Shown here: piece after piece, positions 11,768 to 23,212 of the stretch | How the letters are laid out: every line of letters begins with the position of its first letter | Numbering within the stretch: the stretch's first letter is position 1 | The notes under the pieces: generated by a model | Seen by the model: the letters and a program-made list of their open reading frames with translations, nothing else | Databases searched by the model: none | What the model was told of the DNA's origin: nothing | Program-made: the position numbers and the translations under genes | Assembly: GCA_025531455.1 (NCBI GenBank) | Contig: JAMYHL010000003.1 | Location: 992,001 to 1,056,000, forward strand | DNA length: 64,000 nucleotides | Direction of reading: 5' to 3' | From: Apiotrichum sp. Y4204 | Lineage: Eukaryota; Basidiomycota; Tremellomycetes; Trichosporonales; Trichosporonaceae

Positions 11768-12652
11768 CTAGAGCCCCACCTTTCGGCCCTTTCCACGCAC
11801 GCCCTTCCAGACATTGTCGACCCACTCGCGCTGTTCCCGGTCGACGACAACAAAGTCGGAACGGCTCGCAGCCGGCGTGGGGGGACTCGCGCCGGCAGTC
11901 CCTGCAGCCCCACGCGCAACCTTGCTGGGGGATGCGGGAGTCGTGTCGTCGTAGAACAGGCCGGTCGCGCTCGGTGTGCCGCTCTGGGACAAGTTGAGTG
12001 CGCGGGCCGTAGAAGCCGAGAGAGCAGGCGATCCAGATGGCCGCTCGGGGGTGGCCGGGGCGCGCTGCGGCGTCGCGGTGGAGCGGTACAGCGACTGCGC
12101 GAGCGGCGACTGCTGCACGTTCCGCACAGGTGTCGACAGGCTGGCACCACCAGTAACCTTGGGGGTCTCCGAGGTAATCTCCGGTGTGGATGGGTAGCTG
12201 CGAGTCTGAGTGTGAGCGCGGACCAGAGACGATAGGTGCGAGGTAGCTCGAACAAATGCTGCTAGCTACCAGCACGACCGCACGCACAAGAGGAGACGAC
12301 TTGAGCACGGGAACGAGCTTGAGGCCCCGCGGCGTGGGCGGGACGGACGGCTGCGGGTGTTTGACCCAGTACGCCGCCTCGGCAATGTTGAAGAGGAGCA
12401 CGGCGGTGACGAGCGTTTCTGCCATCAGAACTCTGCTTCAAGTTTCCGTCTCAGCTCACCAATCCACCACATCCAGTCCCACGCGCGCGCGCGGGGCGTC
12501 GCGAGCATCGAGTCGACGACGCCGACAAACGCGGCGCGGAGCGCGAGATACGGCGTGAACACCGTACGGGCGAATACGCTGAGCGCGAGCGCGCCGAGGT
12601 TGGACTTGAGGCGGGAGCGCGCGAGCGGCGCGGGGAGCGCGGAGAAGGCCAT
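11768..12652 (-). CDS. multi-pass membrane protein, possible Pom34-like nucleoporin
   Basis: Three exons (12652-12460, 12418-12270, 12205-11768) join to 259 aa. The N-terminal half has hydrophobic segments at about residues 15-45 (SVFARTVFTPYLALRAAF) and 65-85 (LVTAVLLFNIAEAAYW), followed by a weaker one. The C-terminal half is soluble and Ser/Thr/Pro-rich and ends in a very basic VWKGVRGKGRKVGL. Two membrane spans followed by a disordered tail with SPLAQSLYRS and TPERPSGSP-type motifs resemble the fungal Pom34 family of nuclear-pore membrane proteins, but similarity is weak and I treat it as a suggestion. The second intron (12206-12269, 64 bp) starts GTAGCT and is the least certain junction. 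Confidence 0.6.
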
Positions 12653-12953
12653 CGTGCCCGAGGGATAAGAGGAAGTGGAGAGATGTTGTGGATTGTTTTA
12701 AATGTTGATTGTTTGGAGTGGCTGCCAAAATCAACGGTTGTTGCTCGAGCTTGTTGGGTGCAGCACAGCTGGCTGCATGGCTGCATGGCATGCATGGCTG
12801 AGCCCTTTTTTGCCATGTGGCCGATTGTTCACGGTGACGAGTGACGTCTGGCGCCGAGCCTTGACACAGGCCCAGCCCATCTCACAATCTCATTCTACAT
12901 CTACATCCACCCAATACTCCTCCACAAGCATAGCAACATCCACCCCGCAGGCC
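12653..12953. promoter_or_regulatory. divergent promoter between the Pom34-like gene and MTC5
   Basis: About 300 bp separate the two start codons. The segment contains the repeated string GGCTGCATGGCTGCATGGCATGCATGG around 12770-12795 and a pyrimidine-rich leader (TCTACATCTACATCC) before MTC5. No protein-like frame is present. Confidence 0.5.
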
Positions 12954-15900
12954 ATGGACAGCGCGAGTCCGCAGCCGCCCTCTCTGCGCGGGGTGCTCTC
13001 GCCCTCGCCCTCGCGCGTGCCGCTGCCGCCGAGTGATCGGAGCGCGGCGTCGAGCCGGCGGGGCTCGACCGCGAGCATCCGCGCAGGATTCCCAAGTACG
13101 GCGTCGCCGGCCCCCGTGTCCGTCTCGCCGCGCACGCTGCTGCGTCCGAAACTTGACCGCATGGGTATCTCCCTCGCGGCCTCCATGCCCGGCGGCATGC
13201 TCAGCTCAATGATCGGCCCCAGCGAAGACCCCTTTTGGGAGGGCGCGACGATTGCCGTCAACCAGCCGGTCGGGAGCCTCTCCATCTCGCCAAACTCGCG
13301 CGACGTCTGCCTCGCGAGCCGCAAGGGCCTGTACATTCTGGATTTGAAGAACCTCGAGACCGCACCCCGCTTCGTGCCACAGGGCGGCCGGTGGCAGATT
13401 GCCGAGTGAGCTATCAGCACTTTGAAGCGAGCTGACCCCCAGCTGCCAGTGGTCGCCGCACGCGGTGACGGACAACCTTATTCTCTCGACCTCGAGCTCC
13501 AAGCTTCTCGTGTGGGACCTCGCGGCGCAGGTGCCACTGCTGCACTCTGTCGACGCGCACGAGCGCGCTATCACGGATATCAACTGGCACGCACTGAACC
13601 CGCAGCTCATGGCGACGGTGGCGATGGATGCCGGGATCCGCGGCTGGGATCTGCGCATGGGCATGTCCAAGCCGTTTATGCGTCTCTCGGCGTGGGGCGC
13701 GGCGGGGACACAGGTCAAGTGGAACCGCCGCGCCGAGCATATTCTCGCCACCGCGCACGGAAAGGACGTGCTCCTGTGGGACGAACGGAAAGGCTCCCTA
13801 CCTGTTGAGACGCTCAAAGCCCACGATGCCAAGATCTACGGCATTGACTGGGACAGGCGCGAGCCACACCAGCTCGTGACGTGCTCACTGGACAAGACGA
13901 TCAAGCAGTGGTACATACCGTCACTCCGCACAAGTAGCAGCTCTAACGATGACCACGACCGGCCGGATACTTCCACTCCCTTTACATCACAGGTCATCTC
14001 CACACACTATCCGATCTGGCGCGCGCGTAATCTCCCTTTCGGATACGGTATCCTCGCTTTGCCGCAGCGTGGCGAGACCGCACTGGAGATGTACGGCATC
14101 AACGGGAATACCACTGGCCACCTCGCAACACCGGTGGAGCGCTTCGAGGGCTCGACAGACGTCGTCAAAGAATTCGTGTGGCGCGTCCGGGGCGGCAACG
14201 ACCAGACGCAAGAGGATCGCGACTTCCAACTCGTCACATGGAGCAAGGACCGCAAGCTCCGCGTCTGGCCCGTCCCGCGCGAGGTCACTGAGCGGGTGGG
14301 GTACAAACGCGGTGCGCCAATCACGGTACTCATGACGCGCAAGGGTGCGCGGGACATAACTTTCACGAATACACCCGGTACGAGTGGCACTGGCTCACGG
14401 ATGCCGCTGCCGATCGTGGACAACCACACGCCTGCCGCACCGAGCGGTATTGCCCGGCAGCGGCTGCTGGCCAACTCGCGCGCGGCGGGCATGACACGCG
14501 GCGGGAAGCGGAAAAACGAGATTGACCAGCTCGAGTGGCTTGGCAAGGTCGTCAAGTTGGGCAAGGCGGCCAATTCGGACAGCGGGACAGGGCCGCCGAG
14601 CCGCACGCCGAGCGTGGCGGGCGATAGCAGTAGCGGGTCGCGATCGCGGTCCCGGACGCGCCTGTCGAACGATGCCATCCGGCCTCTCAGCCTCAACCGC
14701 GCCCCGGAAATGTCGAGGAATGCGTCAAACAGCGAATCTAATGACGGGCCGGCGGAGACGCTGCTGCTGAAAGACGAGGTGTTACTTGTGCGCAAGATGT
14801 TCCCCAAGTCCAAGGTCAACTTTGAGAAGGTGGGTCAGAATCGGCTAGAGCGTATTCTTCCAACCAGCTCTATTCCTTCAAGCAGCTCTATGCTCTATTT
14901 GCTCACATCAGGCCGACCTCACGCAGCGCAAGCTGACAATGTCGCTCAACGGCCCATGGGCGAACGGCGACCGCTTTGCATTCATCCGCATCCACTGGTC
15001 CTTCCCGCCAAACTATCCGTACGGGAACGAGATCCCGACCTTTGAGCTCGAGCGCAACGCAACAGTCTCGTCAATTACGCGCCACCGCATGGTGTCCACC
15101 ATCAAGGAGATTCGTGCAAATAACAAGCAGTGCCTCGTGGCAGTGACAGAGTTCCTTCTGGGATACCACGAACGCACGGGGCGGCGCGTGCTGGACGACG
15201 ACGACGAGAGTGATTCTGACACGCCTGCATTGGAGCAGAATGTGCCGATGCTGGTGCGCACGACGGGTGCGGTATTCGGCCCCAATGGTCAGCTAGCGTG
15301 CTTCTTCCCAAAACACACTGTCCTCCCTCGTGCGAGAACCTCGGCGTCGCGCTCGCCCTCCGGACGCGGCGACACGCGCATCTCTCCTTTGGTGAGGGCC
15401 ATTAGTGCCCTGTCGAGGATGGAGAACCCACACAAGGGCGCGCACAGGATCCAGTACCACCACCACGCGCGGCGCCTCAAGGCTATGATGAGCCAGGTGC
15501 AGGCGCGTTCAACCCTGACCCTGCATAACGTGTCGCACCTCCTCCCCGAGCCGGACCTGACGCTCGCGGCACTGTATGTGACGACCTCTGTGGAAGCGAA
15601 TCTCCTGCATGCACTGGAGGCAAAACGTCTCGACCACGCAGAGGTGTGGGGTTCGCTCCGTGCCATCCTTGCCGACCCGCCACCACCATATTACGAGCAC
15701 GCGCCGTTCCGCCGCGGCCCCGGTGTGCTTGAGGAGCAGCACCGCTTCGAGCGGCTGCGATGGGAGCGGGACATGGAGCGCAAGCGGTGCGTGCTGGACG
15801 AGCTGTTTAACTCCCTCATGGAGGTTGGCGACGTCCAGCTGCTGGCCCTTGTGTCATGTATTCTGCTGGAACACGAGCGTACAGCGCCGCGACCGCCGCA

Positions 15901-17549
15901 GACCCTCAACATGATCCAGCACTCTCCGCTGCAGGACTACTTTGTGCTTCCTACCACGACGGGCACCGCTGCTGCCGCGACGCCAGTCACCGTCGGACGG
16001 CGACACTCGAGCATAGCGCCCTCCACGCCGCCGGTCTTCTCCTCCAATGGGCCGAGCAGCTTCCGCACCTCTGGCTGGTCCCAGATCCTCATGAACCCGA
16101 GCTCGATCTCGCTGCGAGGCATGGCGCTCACGCCACGAGAAAGAACCAGCTTTGACATTCCGCGCACGCCAAAGGAGGACTATGAGGATAACACCTCTCC
16201 TGTGACGCGCGTTCCGGGAATGACGATCCCGCGGCACGACAGCATGGGCTCGTGGGGCGGCAGTATTCCAAAGATCACCTCGTCGCCGCGGCGCGACCGT
16301 CCAGAACGCCGCGACTCGACGCGCTCAGCGCGCGTACGTGTATCCGAATCCAACTCGCCACAGGGCCCTGCGCCTCTCTCTGCACGCGACCGCTCAAGTA
16401 GCGCCGAATTCGGCGCGAGCGGGTGGAGCTCAATCTCTGCGCGTGCCCCGAAAGTCAGCTTTGGCTCGGCATCCCCTCTCCGCCGCGCATTCTCGCGCCC
16501 GGGCATGCCGACACCCGCCCCGCTTCCGAGCCTGTACGAGCGGCGCCGGCGCCCGAAATCCTGCTCGGTGCGGATCGAGCTCGTGGCAGACGACGAACCC
16601 CCGCCGCCGTCTCTCCTGCGCCGCGAGATCCTCCCCCTCGCAGAAGTCTGGAAGCTCGCGTACGCCGAGTTTCTCCTCCGCGCCGGCCTCGTTGGCAGGC
16701 GCACCGCCCTGCTACAGTACGACTTTGCCCCTGTCGACCCGGGCAACACTGGGCGCAGCACCGAGGCGCCGAGCGGCGACCTCGGCTCGCAGGCGCTCGT
16801 CCTCGCGCCAATGTGCACAAACTGCGGGGAGGAGCCCGTCCTTCCCGGCGCGCAGCGGTGCGCGGAGTGCGGCGCCAAGCCCGGCCTGACGCTGTGTGCC
16901 GCGTGCCGGACGCCAATCAAGGGTGGGTACCTAATCGAAGACAACGCATATGCTGACCACCACAGGCCTCGCAACAACATGTACGATCTGCGCACACACA
17001 TCGCACGTGGGCTGTCTGCGCACTTTCCTCCCGAGCGAGGGGCACTGCCCGGCGTGCACGTGCGCTTGTCTTGAAAACCACGGGCTGAGCGGGTCGTTTA
17101 TGACTGCGCCGCGGGCGCCGTCCGCGTCCGTGTCGTACGGGTTCAGTCCGAGCCCGGAGCGCGTGTACGGGGCGCTCGGGGGCGCGGGGGCGGGCATGGT
17201 GGGGAACGGGACAGGGGGCGGGGGCGGGCTGGGGCTCAATGTCGGGCACGGGTCGGCGTACGGGTTTGGCGGGGCGCCGATCCGCCTGCTGCATTTCAGC
17301 CAGCCGCCGACACGGCGCGGAAGCCCGTCGCCTACTGGTCTGGTGTTTGACGGCCCGCACGCAGGCTTGAGTTCTAGCCCTGAGCAGCGGCGGAACACGA
17401 TCAGCGCACCAGGGCGAAGCGACGAAGTGCATTCGGACCCCGAGGAGGGGCCGCAGCGCCGAGATACGATCGTCGCGCCTGCCCCGCGTGAGGGACTGCT
17501 TGCTAGCCGGCTGCGCGCGCTCGGGACAGATAGTATACTTCCTTGGTAG
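12954..17549 (+). CDS. MTC5: WD40-RWD-RING protein Mtc5/WDR59 of the SEA/GATOR2 complex
   Basis: Predicted SEACAT/GATOR2 subunit that regulates TORC1 at the vacuolar membrane. Four exons (12954-13405, 13443-14829, 14912-16922, 16966-17549) join to about 1,477 aa. Order: a disordered Ser/Pro-rich N-terminus; WD40 repeats (for example NLILSTSSSKLLVWDL, VDAHERAITDINWH, VTCSLDKTIKQW) over about residues 85-420; an RWD domain near 640-740 (LSLNGPWANGDRFAFIRIHW, SFPPNYPYG); a long linker; and a C-terminal zinc module with CTNCGEEP, CAECGAKPGLTLCAAC, CTICAHTSHVGC and CPAC. That order is diagnostic of WDR59/Mtc5. The start at 12954 was chosen over upstream in-frame ATGs because the upstream residues look like leader sequence. 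An unusual Gly-rich stretch (about 17170-17235) follows the RING. The gene converges on CDC4 with a 185 bp spacer. Confidence 0.93.
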
Positions 17550-17734
17550 TGTTTGTTGTACAGTATTACATGTCAGATCAGAGAGGAAAGAAATGCTTTG
17601 CAGTGCAGAATTGCAGATATATTGCCATCCATGCGCTCTATGATGGACTACATTGTTCAGTTCACTATACAAGACTAACATGCAACATGAATGCACTCTC
17701 ATGATGATACGCCTCTCCCTCCCTCTCTCATCTC

Positions 17735-20655
17735 CTATGCCTCATCATCGTCATCGATCTCCATGACCTCCTCCATGACCTCCTCTTTGACAGCGACGAT
17801 CGCGGTGTCTAGCTCTTCGGCACGCAGTCCAGGCTGGGCGGCAGATGCAGGCGGCGCGGAGCGCGACCCGCTCGCCGCGGCGGGGGTGGGCGTGGGCGAA
17901 AAGTCGGAACGCGAGTCGGCGGCGCGGCGGCCCTGGCGTGGAACAAGACCCGGCCCGCCAATCTTCGCCTTGCGACGGGAGTACTTCTGCTCGCGCTTGT
18001 CGATCTCCGGCTCGTCCTTGACCTCCTGCTTTATCGCGACGCTCGTCTGCGGCGCGTCGTTCGTCGCCCGCCATGTCTCGGTCTTGGGGCTCAGCACGTC
18101 GTCGCCGTCGCTGCCGCTCATGTCCATGTCGTCGACCTGGTATGTCTGCGGCTCGTGCGGATTCGGGCGCTCCCACGGCTTGCGCTTGAAGTTGTCGAGA
18201 CGATCGTTGTCCACGCCGTACGGGTCTGGCTGGGAGCCAAAGTCGAAGACGTCAAAGACTGTGCTCCCGTTCCGGTTCGACGCGGCGACGAGAAGGTTGT
18301 CCTTGAAGGCGACCTGCCACACCGAACTGATCCCGATGATTAGGTCGCGGACCGGCTTGCCTGTGCGGATATCCCACAGCTTGAGCGCGCCGTCGCTTCC
18401 GCTCACAATCTTGTTCTCATCGTGCTGGAAGCACGTGATCGGCGCGGCGTGCCCCGTGAGCGCGTGCTTGAGCTTGCACGTCTCGGCATCCCAGACGCGT
18501 ACCGACGCATCCGCCGCGGCGGACACAATGTAGTTGTACGACGAGCTGAGGAGACCAACAAGCGAGGTATGCCCAGACAGCGTGTGGAGACAGACACCCG
18601 CCTCAATGTCCCACACGCGCACGGTGTTGTCCATAGCGCCCGATGAGCAGCGGTTCCTGCCGACATCAAGCGCAATGGAGTAGACTGGAATCAGACATGT
18701 CACTCTCACTGAACTTACCCTTATGCTCGTGCCCGTGAAGGACGTGGATGACTGTGCCCTTGACAATGTCCCACACGCGCACCGTCTTGTCGTACGAGCC
18801 CGAGACACAGATACGTCCGTGAACAGCAAGTGCACGGACCGCCTCGGTGTGGCCCTCGAGATGCTGGCGGTGGTAGGGATTCGACTCGGGTGGGGTGGGC
18901 TCTGTGCCAGGGACATAGGTGGACTCGCCGTGTTCAGGAAGGCGCCAGACGCGAAGGGTGGCGTCGCGGGATCCAGTGACGATCAGGGGGTACGCCGGCT
19001 GGAACTCTCCCGTTGCCGGGTCAAAGACAGGCTCGACAATCTGTAGACAACGGACAGTGGACGAGTGACCCGAGAAGACGTGTGTCGGCTTGAGCGTCTT
19101 GAGGTCCCAGATGCGCACCGTGCGGTCAGTGGAGCCAGTCACCAGCGTGTAGCCCTTGTACTCAAGCGCCCAGACACCGCCCTCATGTCCGTCGAGGCGC
19201 TTGCGGAGCACGCCGGTCTTGGTGTCGTAAATGTTGATAGTGAGATCATCTGACGCGGAAACTATCTTGTCCTCGTCAAACTGCACACACGTGACAACGG
19301 AAATGCCGTGGCCGGGGAAGGTCGTGTGCTTTGGCTTGTGTTCCAGCCAGTTGCGCTTCGACGTGTACCGGCGGCGGAAGATATGCTTGACGGGCGTCGG
19401 CCGGTCGTCTGGAGCCTGGTAGGGAATGGACTTCCTGGGCGCCTCGAGCATCGGCTCGTCCTCACTCGGTGTCCCAGCCTTGAGCTTGCGCCCGCGGATG
19501 CTGCGCCGGTGCTGCCAGTCGAGAATATCCCAGCGACTGCGGATACTCTTCTCCTCGGCTTCCTCGGTTCCGTCACCAATGGCGAGTCCACTCTCGTGTA
19601 GACGCGCCCTCCACACGGAACGCTCGCTGTCGATCATACGCCGCCACCGCTTGTTCACGCGCATTCCGGCCACTAAGCTCTTGAGGTCGCACTGTGTGAG
19701 AATCTGCACTGCCACCTCGTGCGGAAGGAGGGTGATGAAGTCGCGGCACAGCGCTTTAGAGGCGAACCCTGCTATGCGCTGGATAGTCGGCATGCGCGAG
19801 CGACGCAGCATGTGCATGAGCAGGTGTTGCTGGATCTTATCTGGCAGCTTGTCAAACTGGTCAGCAAGGGCGGGAAGGGACATGAGCGACAACGTCTCCA
19901 GGCCGGACGACATGACAGGGTGGCGAGACGCGGTGATGGCCCGTTCTTCAGTTGAGCGATTGCTGCTGGTCGAGATATCGCTAATGTCGTCGTTGTGAAA
20001 CTCGCCCTCGCCAGAACGAATCTTCTTCCTCGGTGGCGAACGTCCGCGAGTAACGACCATCTGCTGCAGCGCAACATCTGGTCTACGCTCGCGCTCATAT
20101 TGTCCTCCGGAAGACGATGGGCGAGAGATCTCGTGCGGCCGCTTGCGCTCCTTGCCCTTGCCCTTGTCTTGCCTGTTGCCCTGGGAGGCGAGATAGCCAT
20201 CGACCGTCATTGTGCGGCGCTTATCGAACGCAGGCACCTCGCGCGTCCAGCCCGGCCCGACCGTCTGGCCCGGGATGCCCTGCGCAAGATCAATCCCCTC
20301 GTCCTGGACATACACGCGCTGGCCGTCAATGTCAAACGCGAAGAAGCGCATGTCGTCTGGAATCGGCTCGTGTGCAAGCGGGTAGTCCTCTGCGGACAGG
20401 TACGTGGGTAACGGAAGATGGTCGGGCTCGGGAACGCGGGGAAGGGGGATGGGCGCGAAAGATGTTGTTGTGCGCTTGACGCGCGTCACACTGGGATCAG
20501 TGGGGCGACAGTCGTGGTACATACGTTTCCTCCACTACTGCATCCTGAAAACGCAGCATCGGTCCCTGCGGCGTGAACACCACTGCGCTGGACGAGGGAT
20601 GCGGTGTCGGCCCGGACGAGTCGTCGTCCGACATGGGAGAGTAGAGCGGCGGCAT
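17735..20655 (-). CDS. CDC4: F-box/WD40 substrate receptor of SCF ubiquitin ligase, Cdc4/Fbw7 family
   Basis: Substrate-recognition subunit of the SCF E3 ligase, which recruits phosphodegron-bearing cell-cycle proteins. Three exons (20655-20525, 20490-18719, 18684-17735) join to about 950 aa; both introns are 34 bp. Visible parts: an N-terminal disordered region; a dimerisation-like helix (FDKLPDKIQQHLLMHMLRRS); the F-box (LLPHEVAVQILTQCDLKSLV ... VNKRWRRMI); then eight WD40 blades starting GHGISVVTCVQFDEDKIVSA, with repeated TGSTDRTVRIWDL, SGSYDKTVRVWDI and SGSDGALKLWDI. The C-terminus is a charged tail ending in EEVMEEVMEIDDDDEA. The start MPPLYSPMSDDD was preferred; an in-frame start at 20778 would add 41 residues. 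The 1.3 kb upstream is gene-free and contains a perfect inverted repeat. Confidence 0.93.
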
Positions 20656-21950
20656 GGCCGTGGGAGATGGTGGTGCTGGGTGTGAGTCAGCGCTGGGGGT
20701 GATGGTGGCGTCGTGGTGGTGGGGGTCGCGTGTATATGTCGAATGATGAGAGAAGAGAGGAATCAAGAAGTACGACAAGAGAAATAAGAGATTGTAGTGG
20801 AATGAGACGCAAAGTCAAAGACAAAAGATCGAGGAGATCCGAGTGTGAAAGAGAGGTGGACGCGTAAAACCACCGCAACAGGAAGTGCAAAGTGGGAAGT
20901 GCAGGAGGTGGAGGTTGGCAAAGAAGGCAAGACAACCTGCACAGCCAGCCGCTTTCGGCACGAGCTCATGCGCAGACAATGTAGATTCCTACTTCGCAGA
21001 TGACAGACGACACGCTCGGCGCAAGAGACGCCCTGCTCTCGACGTAGGACGCGGGATGCGAAGCACAGCAAGACAGACGCGGCGCGCGGTGCACAGACAC
21101 GCGACGGCGGTGGCAATGTTTTGCCAGTCACTGGGCACTGAGTGCTGCGTCTGCCTCTCGGGCTGCAGACGGACACCTCCCGTGCAGCTGGACGCGCTCA
21201 AGACTGGCTCGATCATTGCGAGCTGCGCGAGGGCACCGGCGCAGGGAGAAACGGCCAGGCACACGACACCGAAAGGAGGACAGGACGACGCGACTCACAT
21301 TGTCAGCTGCGAGGCGTACGCAGTATTGGCGGTGGGTGTTCGTTTGTTGGACTGGAGGGTGGGCAGTAGGGGGAGGTGAATGAAGGGAAATGAGAATTGC
21401 TGTTGAGTTGACAGATGGGAAGAGAGATAAATATGTTGACAAAGACAAAGACAATGATGGTGATGGGAATGGGAATAGCCTTCGCCCTGGTGGCGGCGCT
21501 AGGCTTGCCCTCCAGAACCGACAAGTGTCTTTGATCAGTGATGAATGATCAAAGACACCTGTGTGCACCGTTTGCGTGTGTGTGTGAGTGTGCGTGTATG
21601 CAAGGTGGATAGGTAAGAACAGAAGCAAGCTGCCAGACGACAGCACGTCAAAAATGCGAGAAGAGCGGTGGTGGTTATGCATTGTTTGTGGGCGGCGGAC
21701 CGCGCACAATGACCCGTGCGGTCCCTTCATCATCAGTCATCACTCGGTCACGACTCAATGCATGCGCATGCGTGTGGGCACTGAATACCGGCGAGTTGCG
21801 GTCTGGGAGCACACAACTTGCTTGCAAGCATCTGGAGAGCGCGCAGCTGAGCTCGATATGGTACAGAAGTACTCTGTGGGCTCCATTCACATAAGTCCGG
21901 TTACTACTCTGCATCCACTATGCTCTCCACTTCATCACACCTCCAATGCA
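20656..21950. promoter_or_regulatory. CDC4 upstream region and UreG 3' flank
   Basis: Both neighbouring genes are on the minus strand, so this 1.3 kb contains the CDC4 promoter and leader at its left and the UreG terminator at its right. Open frames on the plus strand have no protein-like character. It holds a perfect 13 bp inverted repeat (21525-21558) and a TG-rich stretch (about 21560-21600). On the minus strand 21370-21480 reads as pyrimidine-rich DNA. Confidence 0.5.
21525..21558. repeat. perfect 13 bp inverted repeat with 8 nt loop
   Basis: GTGTCTTTGATCA at 21525-21537 is exactly complementary to TGATCAAAGACAC at 21546-21558, with GTGATGAA between. It lies about 0.9 kb upstream of the CDC4 start and 0.4 kb downstream of the UreG stop. 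It could be a dyad-symmetric protein-binding site or a hairpin near the end of the UreG transcript. Confidence 0.9.
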
Positions 21951-23212
21951 CTACTTGTCCTTGGGCTTGCCCTTCCCAACGGCCCCGCTGGCGCGCCACG
22001 CGCCAAGGATGGCATCCACGACCTCCTTGACACCGTCGCCGTTGCGCACGGACGTGAACAGCGTCGGCCCAGACTCGCGCATGATGGCCGCGTCGCGGCG
22101 CATCACGTCCAGCGACGCGCCGACGTGGGGCGCCAGGTCGGTCTGGGGTTAGCTCCTGGGATCACAGGCATGAAATGGGTCTCAGCTAGGGGAGCCTGCA
22201 TATCTCGTCCAATCTGGATCCCATCCCCGTCCGCTGCATCGCCAGCACTCACCTTGTTGACAATGAACAGGTCCGACTGCGAGATACCGGGTCCGCCCTT
22301 GCGCGGCACCTTGTCCCCGCCCGCGACGTCGATCTCGGAGCGTCAGCATCCTCCCAACTTCTCAACTCACGACATAGATAATGTAGTCTGCGAGCTCGCG
22401 CGAGTAGTTGGCCGCGAGATTATCACCGCCGCTCTCGACAAACAGCAGCTCGCACTCAAACTGCGCCTGCAGCTCCTCGAGCGCGTGCAGGTTGGCCGAG
22501 ATGTCCTCGCGGATCGCGGCGTGCGGGCACCCGCCGGTCTCGATTGCGCGGATGCGGTCCTTGGGCAGCGCCTCGTTACGGATTAGGAACTCTTGGTCCT
22601 CCTGTGGAGTGAGCGACGGGCAAACCAATGGCCAATGGGCAATGGAGAGTTGGAATCAAGATGGGAGACGATCCGCATCCACCACGAAGACAGGTCCCAT
22701 CCAAGCACGCAGCACTAACCCGCGTGAAGATATCATTAGTCACAGCCGCTACACGTCAGCCGGTGCTCCTCTTTGCCCACACACCAATGTTGTACTCGTC
22801 CCGGAGTGCGCGGCACAGCGCAAGGAGAAGCGCGGTCTTGCCGGACCCGACCGGTCTGGGATCAGCCCTATTCAGAACAGCTGCACGCACCCGCCAATGC
22901 CGACCGTGAACGCGCGTTCGGTCCAGTCGCGTCCTCCGTAGTCTGGCATTTCGCGTTCGCCGTATTTTCCTAGGGCCGTCAGCTTCGCAGCTCCCAGTTA
23001 ACCCTCCCCTACGTACCGGCATGTTCCATGATCTCGTGGGTGTGTCCGTGCTCCCCGCCGTTGTCGTGCGAGTGGTCGTGGGAGTGGGAATGCGCATGCG
23101 CGTCCTGCGCGGGCGCGGCGCCGAGCTGGTTTGAGAATGCGCAGACGGGCTGGGACATGGTGGATGGAGTGGTGGGAAGAGGAGGATGGGCTAGGGACTG
23201 TTTGGATGCCAT
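21951..23212 (-). CDS. URE7: urease accessory GTPase UreG with His-rich N-terminus
   Basis: SIMIBI-class GTPase that delivers nickel to apo-urease with UreD and UreF. Seven exons (23212-23017, 22969-22891, 22855-22785, 22748-22720, 22601-22371, 22333-22253, 22142-21951) join exactly in frame to about 292 aa. The P-loop [11 protein letters not shown] is split by a 35 bp intron. Other family strings are [30 protein letters not shown] (with the CPH metal-binding motif), [34 protein letters not shown] and [12 protein letters not shown]. The first 65 residues carry a metal-binding block [20 protein letters not shown], as in the Cryptococcus Ure7 type, which also covers UreE's role of nickel storage. 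The 29 nt exon 4 is bounded by introns of 36 and 118 bp. The symbol follows Cryptococcus usage. Confidence 0.95.

Noticed and set aside
21588..22586. 332-codon plus-strand frame overlapping UreG
   Set aside because: It is antisense to UreG exons, whose conserved motifs and exact splice phases establish the minus strand as coding.
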